A stretch of DNA of 64,000 nucleotides from JALYYC01 sp963795805 (GTDB taxonomy: Bacteria > Chloroflexota > Dormibacteria > CF-121). The notes beneath the pieces were generated by a model. The model did not search any database. It saw only the letters and a program-made list of their open reading frames with translations, and was not told the DNA's origin. Shown here piece after piece: positions 51,633 through 59,672 of this stretch; the first letter of the stretch is position 1, and the number at the start of each line of letters is the position of its first letter. The DNA lies in assembly GCA_963795805.1 (NCBI GenBank), contig CAWCIV010000004.1, positions 124,001-188,000 of the forward strand, read 5' to 3'. The position numbers were made by a program, and so were the translations under genes.

Positions 51633-52833
51633 GCCGCCGGCGCCGACGGCGGAGACCGAGCCGCCGGATGTGGCGGCCGAGGGCTTCCTGCCACAGGTGC
51701 CGGCGGCCGCTCAAGCCCCCGCCGCGCGACTGGTGGCAGAACACATGGCCGGGCCCCTTCAAACCGTCCTTCTGGCGGCCGCGCAGCAGGCCCTCGATTT
51801 GCTTCAGGTCGATGCCAGCCAGGTCTACACCGTGGATGACCAGCGGCGCTTCATCCTGCGGGCGGGCGTGCCCACCGAATCGCTGGCGGCTCCGGAGGCG
51901 GGAGGGACGGTCAGCAGCGCCTTCCTGCGCCGGGCTCTGGATCACAACGAGGTCTTCACCCTGGAGGATCTCGCGACCGAGGCGCTCACCCCCGACGAAG
52001 CCGCCTGGGTCGACGCTGGGTACCACGGCTTCGCCGCGATCGCCCTGGCGCCGCCGCTGGAGCGGCCGGTCGGGGTGCTGGCCCTGCTGCGCCGTACCCC
52101 CTGGCGGCTCGACCGGCGGGACGCGGTTCGCCTCGAGGACCTCGCGGCCGAGGCGGTGGCGGCGCTACGGGCCCACAGCCTGGCGATCAAGGTGGAGGAG
52201 GTCGCGGTGCTCCAGGAGCGCCTCAACCTGGCACGCGAGATCCACGACGGCCTCGCCTCGGACCTGGCCGCCGTCGTGGCGCTCTTCAAGTATTACGAGC
52301 AGCGCCGCGAACGCGATCCCGAGGACGCAGCGCAGCTGTTGCCCCAACTCCGCTCGATGACGGAGGAGATCCTTGCCGGGGCCCGCAACATCCTCCAGTC
52401 GCTGCGGCCGAAGACCATCCGGTCCGAGGGCCTGATGGCGTCGACGATCAAGGCGGTCGATCAGTTCGGCCGGGTGAACCTGGTCGAGACGAGCGTCGAC
52501 CTTCGGGGCGAGGAGAACGGCCTCAGCCCGGAGAACAAAGAGGTCATCTTCCAGATCCTGCGGGAAAGCCTCTCCAACATCCGCAAGCACTCGCAAGCCC
52601 GCAGCGTTTGGGTCGCGCTCGACCTTTCGACCGTACCCTGGGTGATGACGGTCAGGGACGACGGCCGCGGCTTCGATGTCCGGCGGGTCGCGGAGGACCC
52701 GCGCAAAGCCGGCTCTTACGGGCTGGTCGGGATGCGCGAGCGGGCTGAACTGCTGGGTGGCAATCTCGAGATCGTCAGCCAGGTCAACGAGGGGACAATC
52801 GTGACGCTGATCGGCCCGCCAGACCTCCTGTGA
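51595..52833 (+). CDS. GAF-domain NarL-type sensor histidine kinase
   Basis: 412-aa soluble kinase. A GAF domain (about 45-195: VLLAAAQQALDLLQVDASQV, FILRAGVPTESLAAPEAGGT, GFAAIALAPPLERPVGVLAL) precedes a HisKA_3 domain with phospho-acceptor His in LAREIHDGLASDLAAVVALF and an HATPase_c domain (FQILRESLSNIRKHSQARSV, VRDDGRGFDV, GSYGLVGMRERAELLGGNLE). No membrane helix, so the signal is sensed in the cytosol. Coupled to the response regulator by GTGA. Confidence 0.92.
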   Translation: MQESTKAAVETFEPPAPTAETEPPDVAAEGFLPQVPAAAQAPAARLVAEHMAGPLQTVLLAAAQQALDLLQVDASQVYTVDDQRRFILRAGVPTESLAAPEAGGTVSSAFLRRALDHNEVFTLEDLATEALTPDEAAWVDAGYHGFAAIALAPPLERPVGVLALLRRTPWRLDRRDAVRLEDLAAEAVAALRAHSLAIKVEEVAVLQERLNLAREIHDGLASDLAAVVALFKYYEQRRERDPEDAAQLLPQLRSMTEEILAGARNILQSLRPKTIRSEGLMASTIKAVDQFGRVNLVETSVDLRGEENGLSPENKEVIFQILRESLSNIRKHSQARSVWVALDLSTVPWVMTVRDDGRGFDVRRVAEDPRKAGSYGLVGMRERAELLGGNLEIVSQVNEGTIVTLIGPPDLL

Positions 52834-53474
52834 CGCCGGCCGTCCGGGTTTTGATCGTCGACGATCGGCCGATATTTCGGGCCGGCGTCACCGGCATGCT
52901 GAAGAATTTCCCCCAGGTTGAGATCGTCGGCGAAGCGATCACCGGCCGGCAGGCGATCGACCGCGCTCGAACGCTCCGCCCCGACGTGATCCTGATGGAC
53001 CTCAACATGCCGGACATGGGCGGAGTGGAAGCCACCCGAATCATCAAGGCCGACGACCCGGACCGGGTGGTCCTGGCGCTGACGGTGTCCGAGGCGGAGG
53101 AGGACATCGTCGACATGGTCGCCGCCGGGGCTTCGGGTTACGTCCTGAAGGATGTCGACCCGGCCAGCCTGGCGCAGACCATCCAGGAGGCGCATTCCGG
53201 CCGCTTCCAGCTGGACGAAGTCCTGACACGCCGGGTGATCATGCGACTGGGGTCGACCCTGCGGCAGCCCCACCGGCGCCCCTCGGAGCCGCTCACCGAG
53301 CGTGAAAGCCAGATCCTCGAGATGGTCTGTCAGGGGAAGGGCAACCGGATGATCGCCCAGAGGCTTGGGATCGGCGAGGGGACGGTCAAATCCCACCTGC
53401 GGAACCTCTACCGGAAGCTGCGGGTTCAGACCAGGGCCGAAGCGGCCGCCTTTGGCGCGACGATCGAGCGCTGA
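52830..53474 (+). CDS. NarL/FixJ-family response regulator
   Basis: 214-aa regulator. Receiver domain: VRVLIVDDRPIFRAGVTGML, phospho-acceptor Asp in VILMDLNMPDMGGVEAT, conserved Lys in GYVLKDV. LuxR-type helix-turn-helix at the C-terminus: LTERESQILEMVCQGKGNRM, IAQRLGIGEGTVKSHLRNLY. Partner of the kinase just upstream. The 24-aa peptide gene lies 147 nt downstream, in the same orientation, and is a candidate target. Confidence 0.94.
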   Translation: MTPAVRVLIVDDRPIFRAGVTGMLKNFPQVEIVGEAITGRQAIDRARTLRPDVILMDLNMPDMGGVEATRIIKADDPDRVVLALTVSEAEEDIVDMVAAGASGYVLKDVDPASLAQTIQEAHSGRFQLDEVLTRRVIMRLGSTLRQPHRRPSEPLTERESQILEMVCQGKGNRMIAQRLGIGEGTVKSHLRNLYRKLRVQTRAEAAAFGATIER

Positions 53475-53542
53475 GCCAAACAGGCGTTCGCTACCAAGTG
53501 GCTCTTAACGACGACCGGGCGATAGATTTACGCCGCCACCGA

Positions 53543-53570
53543 CCCTGAGTACGCTGGTCAAACCTCAGGG
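53543..53570 (+). promoter_or_regulatory. Hairpin upstream of the 24-aa peptide gene
   Basis: CCCTGAG (53543-53549) can pair with CTCAGGG (53564-53570) across a 14-nt loop, about 50 nt before the peptide ATG. It could be a leader hairpin or a regulator-binding inverted repeat. TAGATT at 53523-53528 is a possible -10. Confidence 0.4.
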
Positions 53571-53621
53571 CGTCCTACAAAACAACGGGTCCCGGGTCAT
53601 ATTCAGTGGGGGTAGTTAGAA

Positions 53622-53696
53622 ATGAAGAAAGTCATCGTAATCCTCGCAGGTCTGTTGGCCGCGATCGTCGCTGGCGGCGCCAACATCACCGTTTAA
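53622..53696 (+). CDS. 24-aa hydrophobic peptide, signal-peptide-like
   Basis: A very short gene: MKKVIVILAGLLAAIVAGG followed by ANITV and TAA. Two Lys at positions 2-3, then a 13-residue hydrophobic core and a small-residue segment (A17-G18-G19-A20) that fits signal peptidase I. Cleavage would release about five residues (ANITV or NITV); without cleavage it would be a single-helix membrane peptide. A G-rich stretch (GTGGGGG, about 53606-53612) is a possible ribosome site. It has its own strong terminator 18 nt after the stop, and lies between a NarL-type pair and an HD-GYP protein. Function unknown. Confidence 0.55.
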   Translation: MKKVIVILAGLLAAIVAGGANITV

Positions 53697-53714
53697 ATTA
53701 ACGACGTTCTCACG

Positions 53715-53745
53715 GGAAAAACCCGGGCTTGTCCCGGGTTTTTCC
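53715..53745 (+). terminator. Strong intrinsic terminator after the peptide gene
   Basis: A perfect 13-bp stem GGAAAAACCCGGG / CCCGGGTTTTTCC with the 5-nt loop CTTGT. The T-run lies within the 3' arm and the A-run in the 5' arm, so it can act in both directions. It separates the peptide from the HD-GYP region. Confidence 0.8.
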
Positions 53746-53799
53746 ATTTCTGCCAAGGTGCGGGGCGCCCATCAGTTATGTGATTAGATACTGAGAAAC

Positions 53800-55085
53800 T
53801 TGATGTCCACGCCTAAACGCGCCTCTGTGTACGCTCTGACGGTCGGTTTTGCCGGGATTGTGCTCTGGTTAGGAAGCACACTCCTTCAGGCCCCCGGGGA
53901 CCTCAGAGCCTCTGGGGGCGAGTTGATCACGCGCCTGCTGATCCTCCTGGTTCTCACCTTCCTATCATCCATCGCCCCACTCAAGACGAGGCATGGAGCG
54001 GCTCTAACCGTCGGGCTCGCTCCACTCTTCGGAGCCTTGCTACTACTCCCCCCGTGGGCGGTTATGTGGGTGGCCGTGCTCGGGACAGTCGACGAGCGGA
54101 TTCCAGGCAGGACTGTTCCTGGACTCGCTTCATCTTCGCGCGCGGAATGTTTGGTCTGGTCTACGGCATTCCAAGCTTGATCCTCTACTCATTTGGGTTG
54201 CAGCACGAGCAAACGGCCTGGTTCGTTGCCCTGCCGTTGGTCGTCTTCACCATCGTTGCGCTGAACGACGCTTTAGTTGCGCAATTTCTTGCCATGCTTC
54301 AGGGTGGGGGTTTCTGGCGGACGGCAAGGAACGCCGTCGCTGGCAGCTGGCTCACCTACATCGCCCTTCCTATCGTCGGCTATCTCATCTTTACGATCCT
54401 CCAAGCGGCCATCCCTAAGTGGCAAGCTCGTCGTCTTCTTCCTTTACGGGCCGCTGCTCGATCTATCGAACGAGCCTGCAGAAGCAAAACCGGCTCGACC
54501 AATGGCTTCGCGACTCGTTCATCATGCAGAGCCGTGTCGTTGACAAAAGAGACGGGCAGACACATGGCCACTCACAGCGGGTCGGTGAAATGTCCGAGGC
54601 TGTCGCACGCCTCCTCCATTTGAGCGAGGACGCCTGCAACACCATTCGTGTCGGAGGCATCCTCCATGATCTTGGCAAAATCGCAATCCCAGATTCCATT
54701 CTGCTGAAACCAGGAAAGCTGACGCCCGAGGAATACGAGATCATCAAGACACACCCCACCGAGGGCGCGCAAATCCTTGCGGAGCATCCTGAGCAGCGAG
54801 ACGTTGCACAAATTGTGAGGCACCATCACGAGCGCTGGGACGGCGCCGGCTATCCCGACGGGCTCAAAGGGGTCGAGCATCCCGATCGGATCCCGGATCG
54901 TCAACGCCTGCGATGCCTTCGACACGATCACGCAAGCCCGGGTCTTTCGGCCAACCGTAAAGACTCCCGGCGAGGCCATCCGAGAGTTACGTCAACTCGC
55001 GGGGACGTGGTACGACCCGGATGTGGTCTCGGCTATGGAGAAGATCGTGGCTGAGAAATGGGCCGTCGAGATTGCTCCGTCCGCC
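53800..55085 (+). pseudogene. Membrane HD-GYP phosphodiesterase, about four frameshifts, reading into MFS
   Basis: N-terminal membrane part of about eight helices (YALTVGFAGIVLWLGSTLLQ, FGALLLLPPWAVMWVAVLGT, FIFARGMFGLVYGIPSLILY, WLTYIALPIVGYLIFTILQA) followed by an HD-GYP domain: VVDKRDGQTHGHSQRVGEMS, GGILHDLGKIAIPDSILLKP, HPTEGAQIL, HHHERWDGAGYPDGLKG, SRIVNACDAFDTITQAR. HD and GYP residues are intact, predicting c-di-GMP hydrolysis. Frame changes near 54121, 54425, 54470 and 54878 are needed. After YDPDVV the last frame continues without a stop into an MFS transporter. TTG 53800 (GATACT 7 nt upstream) or ATG 53803 is the start. Confidence 0.75.
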
Positions 55086-56342
55086 GCACCGGTTCGCCCA
55101 CCGCGATTTGGAGAGCTGCTGTCTATCGTTCCGTTCCGGCGTCTCTGGCTCGGGCAGGCTGTCTCGTACTTCGGGGACATGATGAACACGACTGGCCTTG
55201 CGATCATGCTGTTCATCGTCACGGGGTCGGCCTCAGTCGTTGCCCTCGGCCTGATCGCCAAAGCCGTCCCCACCATCCTGTTCGGCCTGCTGGCTGGTCC
55301 TGTTGTCGACCGCTTCAACCGGCAACGCTTGATGGTCGCTGCCGATCTTATGCGCGCCGTCCTGACCATCACGATCCCATTCCTCGCGATGAATTGGCTT
55401 CCGGGCGTTTTCCTGGTGGTTTTCCTGATCGCGACGGCCAGTACCGTCTTCAACCCCGCAAAACAAGCCATGATCCCGAATCTTGTTCCTTCCGCGTTCC
55501 TGGTCAAGGCGAATAGCCTGGTGACCTCATCGGAGCGAGCGATGGAGCTACTCGGCTACGCCGCTGCCGGCCTCATCGCCGCCGCCATCAGTTGGATGCC
55601 GCTGTTTCTCATCGATGCCGCTACCTATTTGTTTTCAGCGGCGACCTTGTTAGGCGTCACCGACGCTGTGCGAAACGTGACGAGCAAGCGGCTGCGGATC
55701 CTCGCGGACGTGCGCGACGGAATGACGTTTGTGTTGAGCAGTCGAGTCCTCAAATCAACCATCGCCCTGACGGGCATGGTGGCGCTCTTCGCGGGGATGA
55801 CGTTTCCCACGTTGGTTGTCATGGCATACGGCGCGCTCAAGGCTGGGCCCTTTGGTTACGGCCTGCTCGAGGCGATGATTGGGGCGGGAGCCGTTGTTGG
55901 CGCACTGGCGGCACCCCAGCTTTTGATTCGATACAGGGCGGGGCGCCTGATCCTTGCGGGCGTCGCTGGTTGCGGGGCTGCCTACGCGGCAACCGGCGTC
56001 TTGCGGAGCCTTCCGTCGGCCCTGATTTTCCTGTTTGTTTGCGGTGCGGCCAGTACGATCTACTTTGTCCCACTCATCTCGGTTATCCAACGCGAGGCGC
56101 CCGATTTCGTTCGAGGGCGCGTGATGTCGACTCGTTTTCTAGTGGGCCAGGCCGGCCTCCTCATCGGAATGGCGATCTCGGGGCCACTAAGCGATCGCAT
56201 CGGCGCACCACTGGTCTTCGCCGCTGCGGGCACCCTGCTCCTTTGCGCCGGTGCCCTCGGCTTCGCCTTCAAAGATCTTCGGGAAGCGAGCCTCGCGCAG
56301 GAGCCGACGACGTCGCCGTTATCAGCCACTGCCGTAGGCTAG
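55023..56342 (+). CDS. MFS transporter, in frame with the preceding HD-GYP domain
   Basis: At least 405 residues of a 12-helix major facilitator of the MFS_3/enterobactin-exporter-like type: FGELLSIVPFRRLWLGQAVS, YFGDMMNTTGLAIMLFIVTG, GLLAGPVVDRFNRQRLMVAA, PAKQAMIPNLVPSAFLVKAN, VRGRVMSTRFLVGQAGLLIG. The frame is open upstream through the whole HD-GYP C-terminus with no stop. If it is a separate gene, the likely starts are GTG 55023, ATG 55035 or GTG 55047, all inside the HD-GYP coding end; otherwise the protein is an HD-GYP-MFS fusion. Substrate unknown. Confidence 0.85.
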   Translation: MVSAMEKIVAEKWAVEIAPSAAPVRPPRFGELLSIVPFRRLWLGQAVSYFGDMMNTTGLAIMLFIVTGSASVVALGLIAKAVPTILFGLLAGPVVDRFNRQRLMVAADLMRAVLTITIPFLAMNWLPGVFLVVFLIATASTVFNPAKQAMIPNLVPSAFLVKANSLVTSSERAMELLGYAAAGLIAAAISWMPLFLIDAATYLFSAATLLGVTDAVRNVTSKRLRILADVRDGMTFVLSSRVLKSTIALTGMVALFAGMTFPTLVVMAYGALKAGPFGYGLLEAMIGAGAVVGALAAPQLLIRYRAGRLILAGVAGCGAAYAATGVLRSLPSALIFLFVCGAASTIYFVPLISVIQREAPDFVRGRVMSTRFLVGQAGLLIGMAISGPLSDRIGAPLVFAAAGTLLLCAGALGFAFKDLREASLAQEPTTSPLSATAVG

Positions 56343-56348
56343 GACGGG

Positions 56349-56933
56349 TTGTTCCTCTTCTTCGCGGTGATCGCTGGTGCCCTCGTTGTTGCCGTCCTCA
56401 TCGGCGGCGACATCCGGCGGCTGAGCCACATTCGAGTGAGTCGACCGGAATTCCTCGTGGCGGCATTTGTCGCCAAGGTTGCGGTCGCGCTGCTCGGGAC
56501 GACCCACTCGCAGCTCGCCATCGACACCGCCCGTCCGCTGAACATCATCGGGGCCATCCTGCTCCTGCTGGTTGTCTGGTTCAATCGCCAGATCCCGGGG
56601 GCGATCCTCTTTGGCGTCGGCCTTGGGTTGAACCTGCTCGTTATCGCCACCTTTGGGGGTCGGATGCCGGTGATCCTGCCTCATGACGTCGACCCGAACT
56701 CGGCGATGCTCATCCTGCTCAAGAGCGGGCTCGACCCCCTGCACGTCTGGCTCCAGCACCCCACCGGGCTCTGGTTCATCGGAGACATCTTCACCATCCC
56801 GAGCATCGCCGGCCACGCCTCCCTGGTCAGCATCGGCGACCTCTTGATGGCGGCCGGAATCGCCTGGCTCATCATTCGGTGCAGCCAGCCGGCACCCCGG
56901 CCCCGCCCGGCCTACGGGTCGAGCGCCCCCTAG
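56349..56933 (+). CDS. DUF5317 membrane protein
   Basis: 194-aa protein with about five hydrophobic segments, typical of DUF5317, a family with no known function. Seen: LFFAVIAGALVVAVLIGGDI, RRLSHIRVSRPEFLVAAFVA, PLNIIGAILLLLVVWFNRQI, GAILFGVGLGLNLLVIATFG, MPV, and GDIFTIPSIAGHASLVSIGD. TTG 56349 starts 7 nt after the MFS stop; TAGGCT (56335-56340) ends 8 nt upstream. Confidence 0.75.
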   Translation: MFLFFAVIAGALVVAVLIGGDIRRLSHIRVSRPEFLVAAFVAKVAVALLGTTHSQLAIDTARPLNIIGAILLLLVVWFNRQIPGAILFGVGLGLNLLVIATFGGRMPVILPHDVDPNSAMLILLKSGLDPLHVWLQHPTGLWFIGDIFTIPSIAGHASLVSIGDLLMAAGIAWLIIRCSQPAPRPRPAYGSSAP

Positions 56934-56978
56934 CGCCCCGGCCTCGCATGCCTTCCAGTCAAATTTGCGTTTCTGCCA

Positions 56979-56984
56979 TATGAT
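56979..56984 (+). promoter_or_regulatory. -10 element of the AI-2E permease gene
   Basis: TATGAT ends 6 nt before ATG 56991; no Shine-Dalgarno, leaderless spacing. Confidence 0.5.
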
Positions 56985-56990
56985 GCCGCG

Positions 56991-58049
56991 ATGATTCAGC
57001 GCCGGCGGGTTGACGACCTCTGGCGGAGCCGGGACTTCCGGGCGCTGATCTTCCTAGGGGTCCTCGGCATCCTCGCCCTCGTGCTGATCGTCGCCATTCG
57101 GGGCATCCTCGGGCCCTTCATCCTGGCGGTCGTCCTGGCCCTCGTCCTCGACCCGGCCGTGAATGCGGCCGAGCGCCGCCGTGTGCCGCGGGCCCTCTCA
57201 GTGCTGGTCCTCTACGGCGTGATCGCGGCACTCATGGTGGCGGCCGTTCTGTACCTGATCCCGCTGGTGCGGGAGGAGTTCACCGCGCTCGTCACGCAGG
57301 GACCATCGATCGCGAATTCCCTTCAGGACCTCGTCGATAAGCACCACGTCGTCTCCGTCCTTGGGGTGCCGATCGACCTGCGGACCACCTATGCCGACTC
57401 GGTGCGTAACCTCCCCGGCCTCCTCGCCGGCCAACTCCAGTCGGTCGTTCAGAACGTCTTCATGCTGGTCAACTGGGTCTTCCAATCGCTGCTCGTGTTA
57501 CTGATCGCGTTCTTTCTCGTCAAGGACGCCCACGCGATCCGGCGCTTCTTCTCCGATCTCGTCCCGCGCGGCTACCGCACCGATGCCCAGCAGGTCGCCG
57601 CCGAGATCTCCTCCATGCTGGCCGCCTATATGCGGGGCCAGCTGGCGATCTGCGCGCTGGTCGGCCTGGTCACGGGGGTCGCGATGTGGATCGCGGGCAT
57701 CCCCTACGCGCTGGCCCTCGGCATCGTCGCCGGCGTCACGGCGTTCATCCCCTTCATCGGACCCTTCCTTGGGGCGCTCCCGGCGGTCGCCATTGCCGCC
57801 TTTGTCACTCACTCGACCGGCAAGGTGGTGCTGGTCGTGGTGATCTACTTCGTCGTCTCGAACGTGATCTACAACTTCGTCTCGCCCAAGGTCTTCGGCG
57901 ACGCCGTGAGTTTGAGCCCGATGCTGATCATCGTGGCCTTCGTGATCGGCGGGTACCTCGGCGGCATTCTGGGCCTCTTCATCGCGGTCCCGGTGGCGGC
58001 GACGCTCCGCATCCTGTTTCTCTACGCTTATCAGCGCGTCTACGGCTGA
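56991..58049 (+). CDS. AI-2E family transporter
   Basis: 352-aa membrane protein of the AI-2E/PerM family. The hydrophobic profile fits: LIFLGVLGILALVLIVAIRG, FILAVVLALVLDPAVNAAER, ALSVLVLYGVIAALMVAAVL, long loop, WVFQSLLVLLIAFFLVKDAH, MRGQLAICALVGLVTGVAMW, GVTAFIPFIGPFLGALPAVA and the family motif VISNxIYNFVSPKVFGDAVSLSPM (read as YNFVSPKVFGDAVSLSPM). Members export diverse solutes, including Na+/H+ exchangers; AI-2 export is proven only for few. Leaderless start. Confidence 0.9.
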   Translation: MIQRRRVDDLWRSRDFRALIFLGVLGILALVLIVAIRGILGPFILAVVLALVLDPAVNAAERRRVPRALSVLVLYGVIAALMVAAVLYLIPLVREEFTALVTQGPSIANSLQDLVDKHHVVSVLGVPIDLRTTYADSVRNLPGLLAGQLQSVVQNVFMLVNWVFQSLLVLLIAFFLVKDAHAIRRFFSDLVPRGYRTDAQQVAAEISSMLAAYMRGQLAICALVGLVTGVAMWIAGIPYALALGIVAGVTAFIPFIGPFLGALPAVAIAAFVTHSTGKVVLVVVIYFVVSNVIYNFVSPKVFGDAVSLSPMLIIVAFVIGGYLGGILGLFIAVPVAATLRILFLYAYQRVYG

Positions 58050-58062
58050 GGCGAGCGCCGGC

Positions 58063-58773
58063 GTGCGGGTTGCGCTCCTGTCGGACATCCACAGCAACCT
58101 GGAGGCCCTCGAGGCCGTCCTCACCGCCATGCCCGAGGTCGACCGCATCCTGGTCCTCGGGGACATCGTCGGTTACGGCCCGGATCCGAACGGCGTCATC
58201 GCGCGGTTGCGGTCCGTCGGCGCTCGGGGGGTTCGCGGCAACCACGACCAGGCGATGTTCGATCCCAAGAGCCTCGAGCTGTTCAACCCGCACGCGGCCG
58301 CGGCGGCTCGATGGACGCAGACCGTCCTGACGCCCGAGAGCCTCCGCTACCTCGGAGCCCTGCCAGGTTATGGGCGGCTCGGGCGCCATCGGGCCGTCCA
58401 CGGCAGTCCGACCAAGCCGTATTACTGGGAATACATCCTCGACGACCTGCAGGCGTTCGAGATCCTGATCAAGCTTGGCCGCCGCTGGTGCTTCTTCGGC
58501 CACACCCACCTGCCCCGGATCTTCACTGAGGATGGCGAGCAGATCCCAACCCCAGGGGACTGGATTCCGCTTCCCCCCTCCGCGCTGGTCAACCCGGGGA
58601 GCGTGGGCCAGCCGCGGGACGGCAATCCCCAGGCATCGTTCGCCGTGGCTGATCTGGAAGCCGAACGCGTCCAGTTCTACCGGGTGCCCTACGACATCGC
58701 GCTCACCCAATCCAGGATCCGGGCGGCCGGCCTCCCCGAGATCGAGGCCGTTCGGCTGGGCCATGGCCACTAG
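58063..58773 (+). CDS. Calcineurin-like metallophosphoesterase
   Basis: 236-aa YfcE/MJ0936-type phosphodiesterase. Metal-binding motifs: RVALLSDIHSNLEALEAVLT, ILVLGDIVGYGPDPNGVIAR, GVRGNHDQAMFDP, HRAVHGSPTKPYYWEYI, and FFGHTHLPRIF, then NPGSVGQPRDGNPQASFAV. Such enzymes hydrolyse phosphodiesters of small substrates; the physiological one is unknown. GTG 58063 begins 14 nt after the permease stop. Confidence 0.9.
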   Translation: MRVALLSDIHSNLEALEAVLTAMPEVDRILVLGDIVGYGPDPNGVIARLRSVGARGVRGNHDQAMFDPKSLELFNPHAAAAARWTQTVLTPESLRYLGALPGYGRLGRHRAVHGSPTKPYYWEYILDDLQAFEILIKLGRRWCFFGHTHLPRIFTEDGEQIPTPGDWIPLPPSALVNPGSVGQPRDGNPQASFAVADLEAERVQFYRVPYDIALTQSRIRAAGLPEIEAVRLGHGH

Positions 58774-58806
58774 GTTCCTCTGGCGCCACCCTAGAATGAA
58801 TTCGGT

Positions 58807-59205
58807 ATGAAGCTGATCATCGTCGGCTGCAGCCGGGTCGGCGCCATGGTCGCCAGCACGCTGTCTGAACGGGGCGACGACGTCACCGTCGTCGACATCA
58901 ACCGCCATTCCTTCGACCGCCTCGGCAAGGCTTTCAAGGGGACGATGCTGGTCGGTAACGGGATCGATGAGGATGTCCTGCGCCAGGCCGGAATCGAAAG
59001 CGCCGACGGGTTCGCCTCGCTCACCAATGGCGACAATCGCAACATCATGGCCGCCCAGATCGCCCGGGAGGTGTTCAAAGTCAAACAGGTCATCACCCGG
59101 ATCAACGACCCGATGCGCGAGAACGTCTACCGCGAACTCGGATTGAATACGATCTGCCCGACGCAGTCGGGCGCCCACCACATTCATGCCATGCTGAAGG
59201 GGTAA
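58807..59205 (+). CDS. TrkA-N (RCK) K+-uptake regulatory subunit, first of pair
   Basis: 132-aa NAD-binding RCK domain alone, without TrkA-C. Rossmann motif IIVGCSRVGAMVASTLSERG at the N-terminus, VVDINRHSFDRLGKAFKGTM and IDEDVLRQAGIESADGFASL. It would regulate a Trk/Ktr-type membrane subunit, not found in the window. TAGAAT (58792-58797) ends 9 nt before the ATG. Confidence 0.9.
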   Translation: MKLIIVGCSRVGAMVASTLSERGDDVTVVDINRHSFDRLGKAFKGTMLVGNGIDEDVLRQAGIESADGFASLTNGDNRNIMAAQIAREVFKVKQVITRINDPMRENVYRELGLNTICPTQSGAHHIHAMLKG

Positions 59206-59207
59206 GG

Positions 59208-59618
59208 ATGTACGTCATTGTGATCGGCGGCGGGAAGGTCGGCTACTACCTGAGCAAGCACCTCCTCGATCGTGGTTATGAGGTCACCCTGATCGAAAAG
59301 GATCCGCGGCGTGCCGAGATCCTCAACTCCGTGTTGGGCGAGATCGTCATGGTCGGCGACGGCGACGAGATGGCCTTCCTGGCGACGACCGGGATGGAAC
59401 GGGCGGACGTCCTGGTGGCCGTCACCGGCGACGACGAGGACAACCTGGTCTCCTGCCAGCTGGCCAAGCGCAAGTTCCACGTGCCGAAGACGGTCGCCCG
59501 GGTGAACAACCCGGCGAATGTCCGGATCTTCAAGCTGCTCGGCGTGGACGTGGCGCTCAGCGCCACCGAGGTGCTCCTCGACCTGATCGAGTCCGAACTC
59601 GCCGCCAAGGTCCCCTAG
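59208..59618 (+). CDS. TrkA-N (RCK) K+-uptake regulatory subunit, second of pair
   Basis: 136-aa paralogue 2 nt downstream. Rossmann motif VIVIGGGKVGYYLSKHLLDR, then VTLIEKDPRRAEILNSVLGE, VMVGDGDEMAFLATTGMERA, and VARVNNPANVRIFKLLGVDV. Together with the preceding gene it equals the two halves of proteobacterial TrkA, but split. The pair may form a hetero-ring on a distant TrkH/KtrB. Confidence 0.9.
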   Translation: MYVIVIGGGKVGYYLSKHLLDRGYEVTLIEKDPRRAEILNSVLGEIVMVGDGDEMAFLATTGMERADVLVAVTGDDEDNLVSCQLAKRKFHVPKTVARVNNPANVRIFKLLGVDVALSATEVLLDLIESELAAKVP

Positions 59619-59623
59619 AAACG

Positions 59624-59650
59624 AAAAAAGCCGGTGACATTTCACCGGCT
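59624..59650 (-). terminator. Intrinsic terminator of the zinc-ribbon gene
   Basis: On the minus strand a 9-bp stem AGCCGGTGA / TCACCGGCT with a 4-nt loop is followed by TTTTTT. It ends the convergent 49-aa gene; no T-run follows in the plus direction. Confidence 0.75.
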
Positions 59651-59672
59651 GCGCAGATTCAGCGACTGAGCG

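Noticed and set aside
59470..59490. GTTCCACGTG inside the second trkA-N gene as a possible parS
   Set aside because: Only one half-site matches; the other half lacks symmetry, and it lies in conserved coding sequence.
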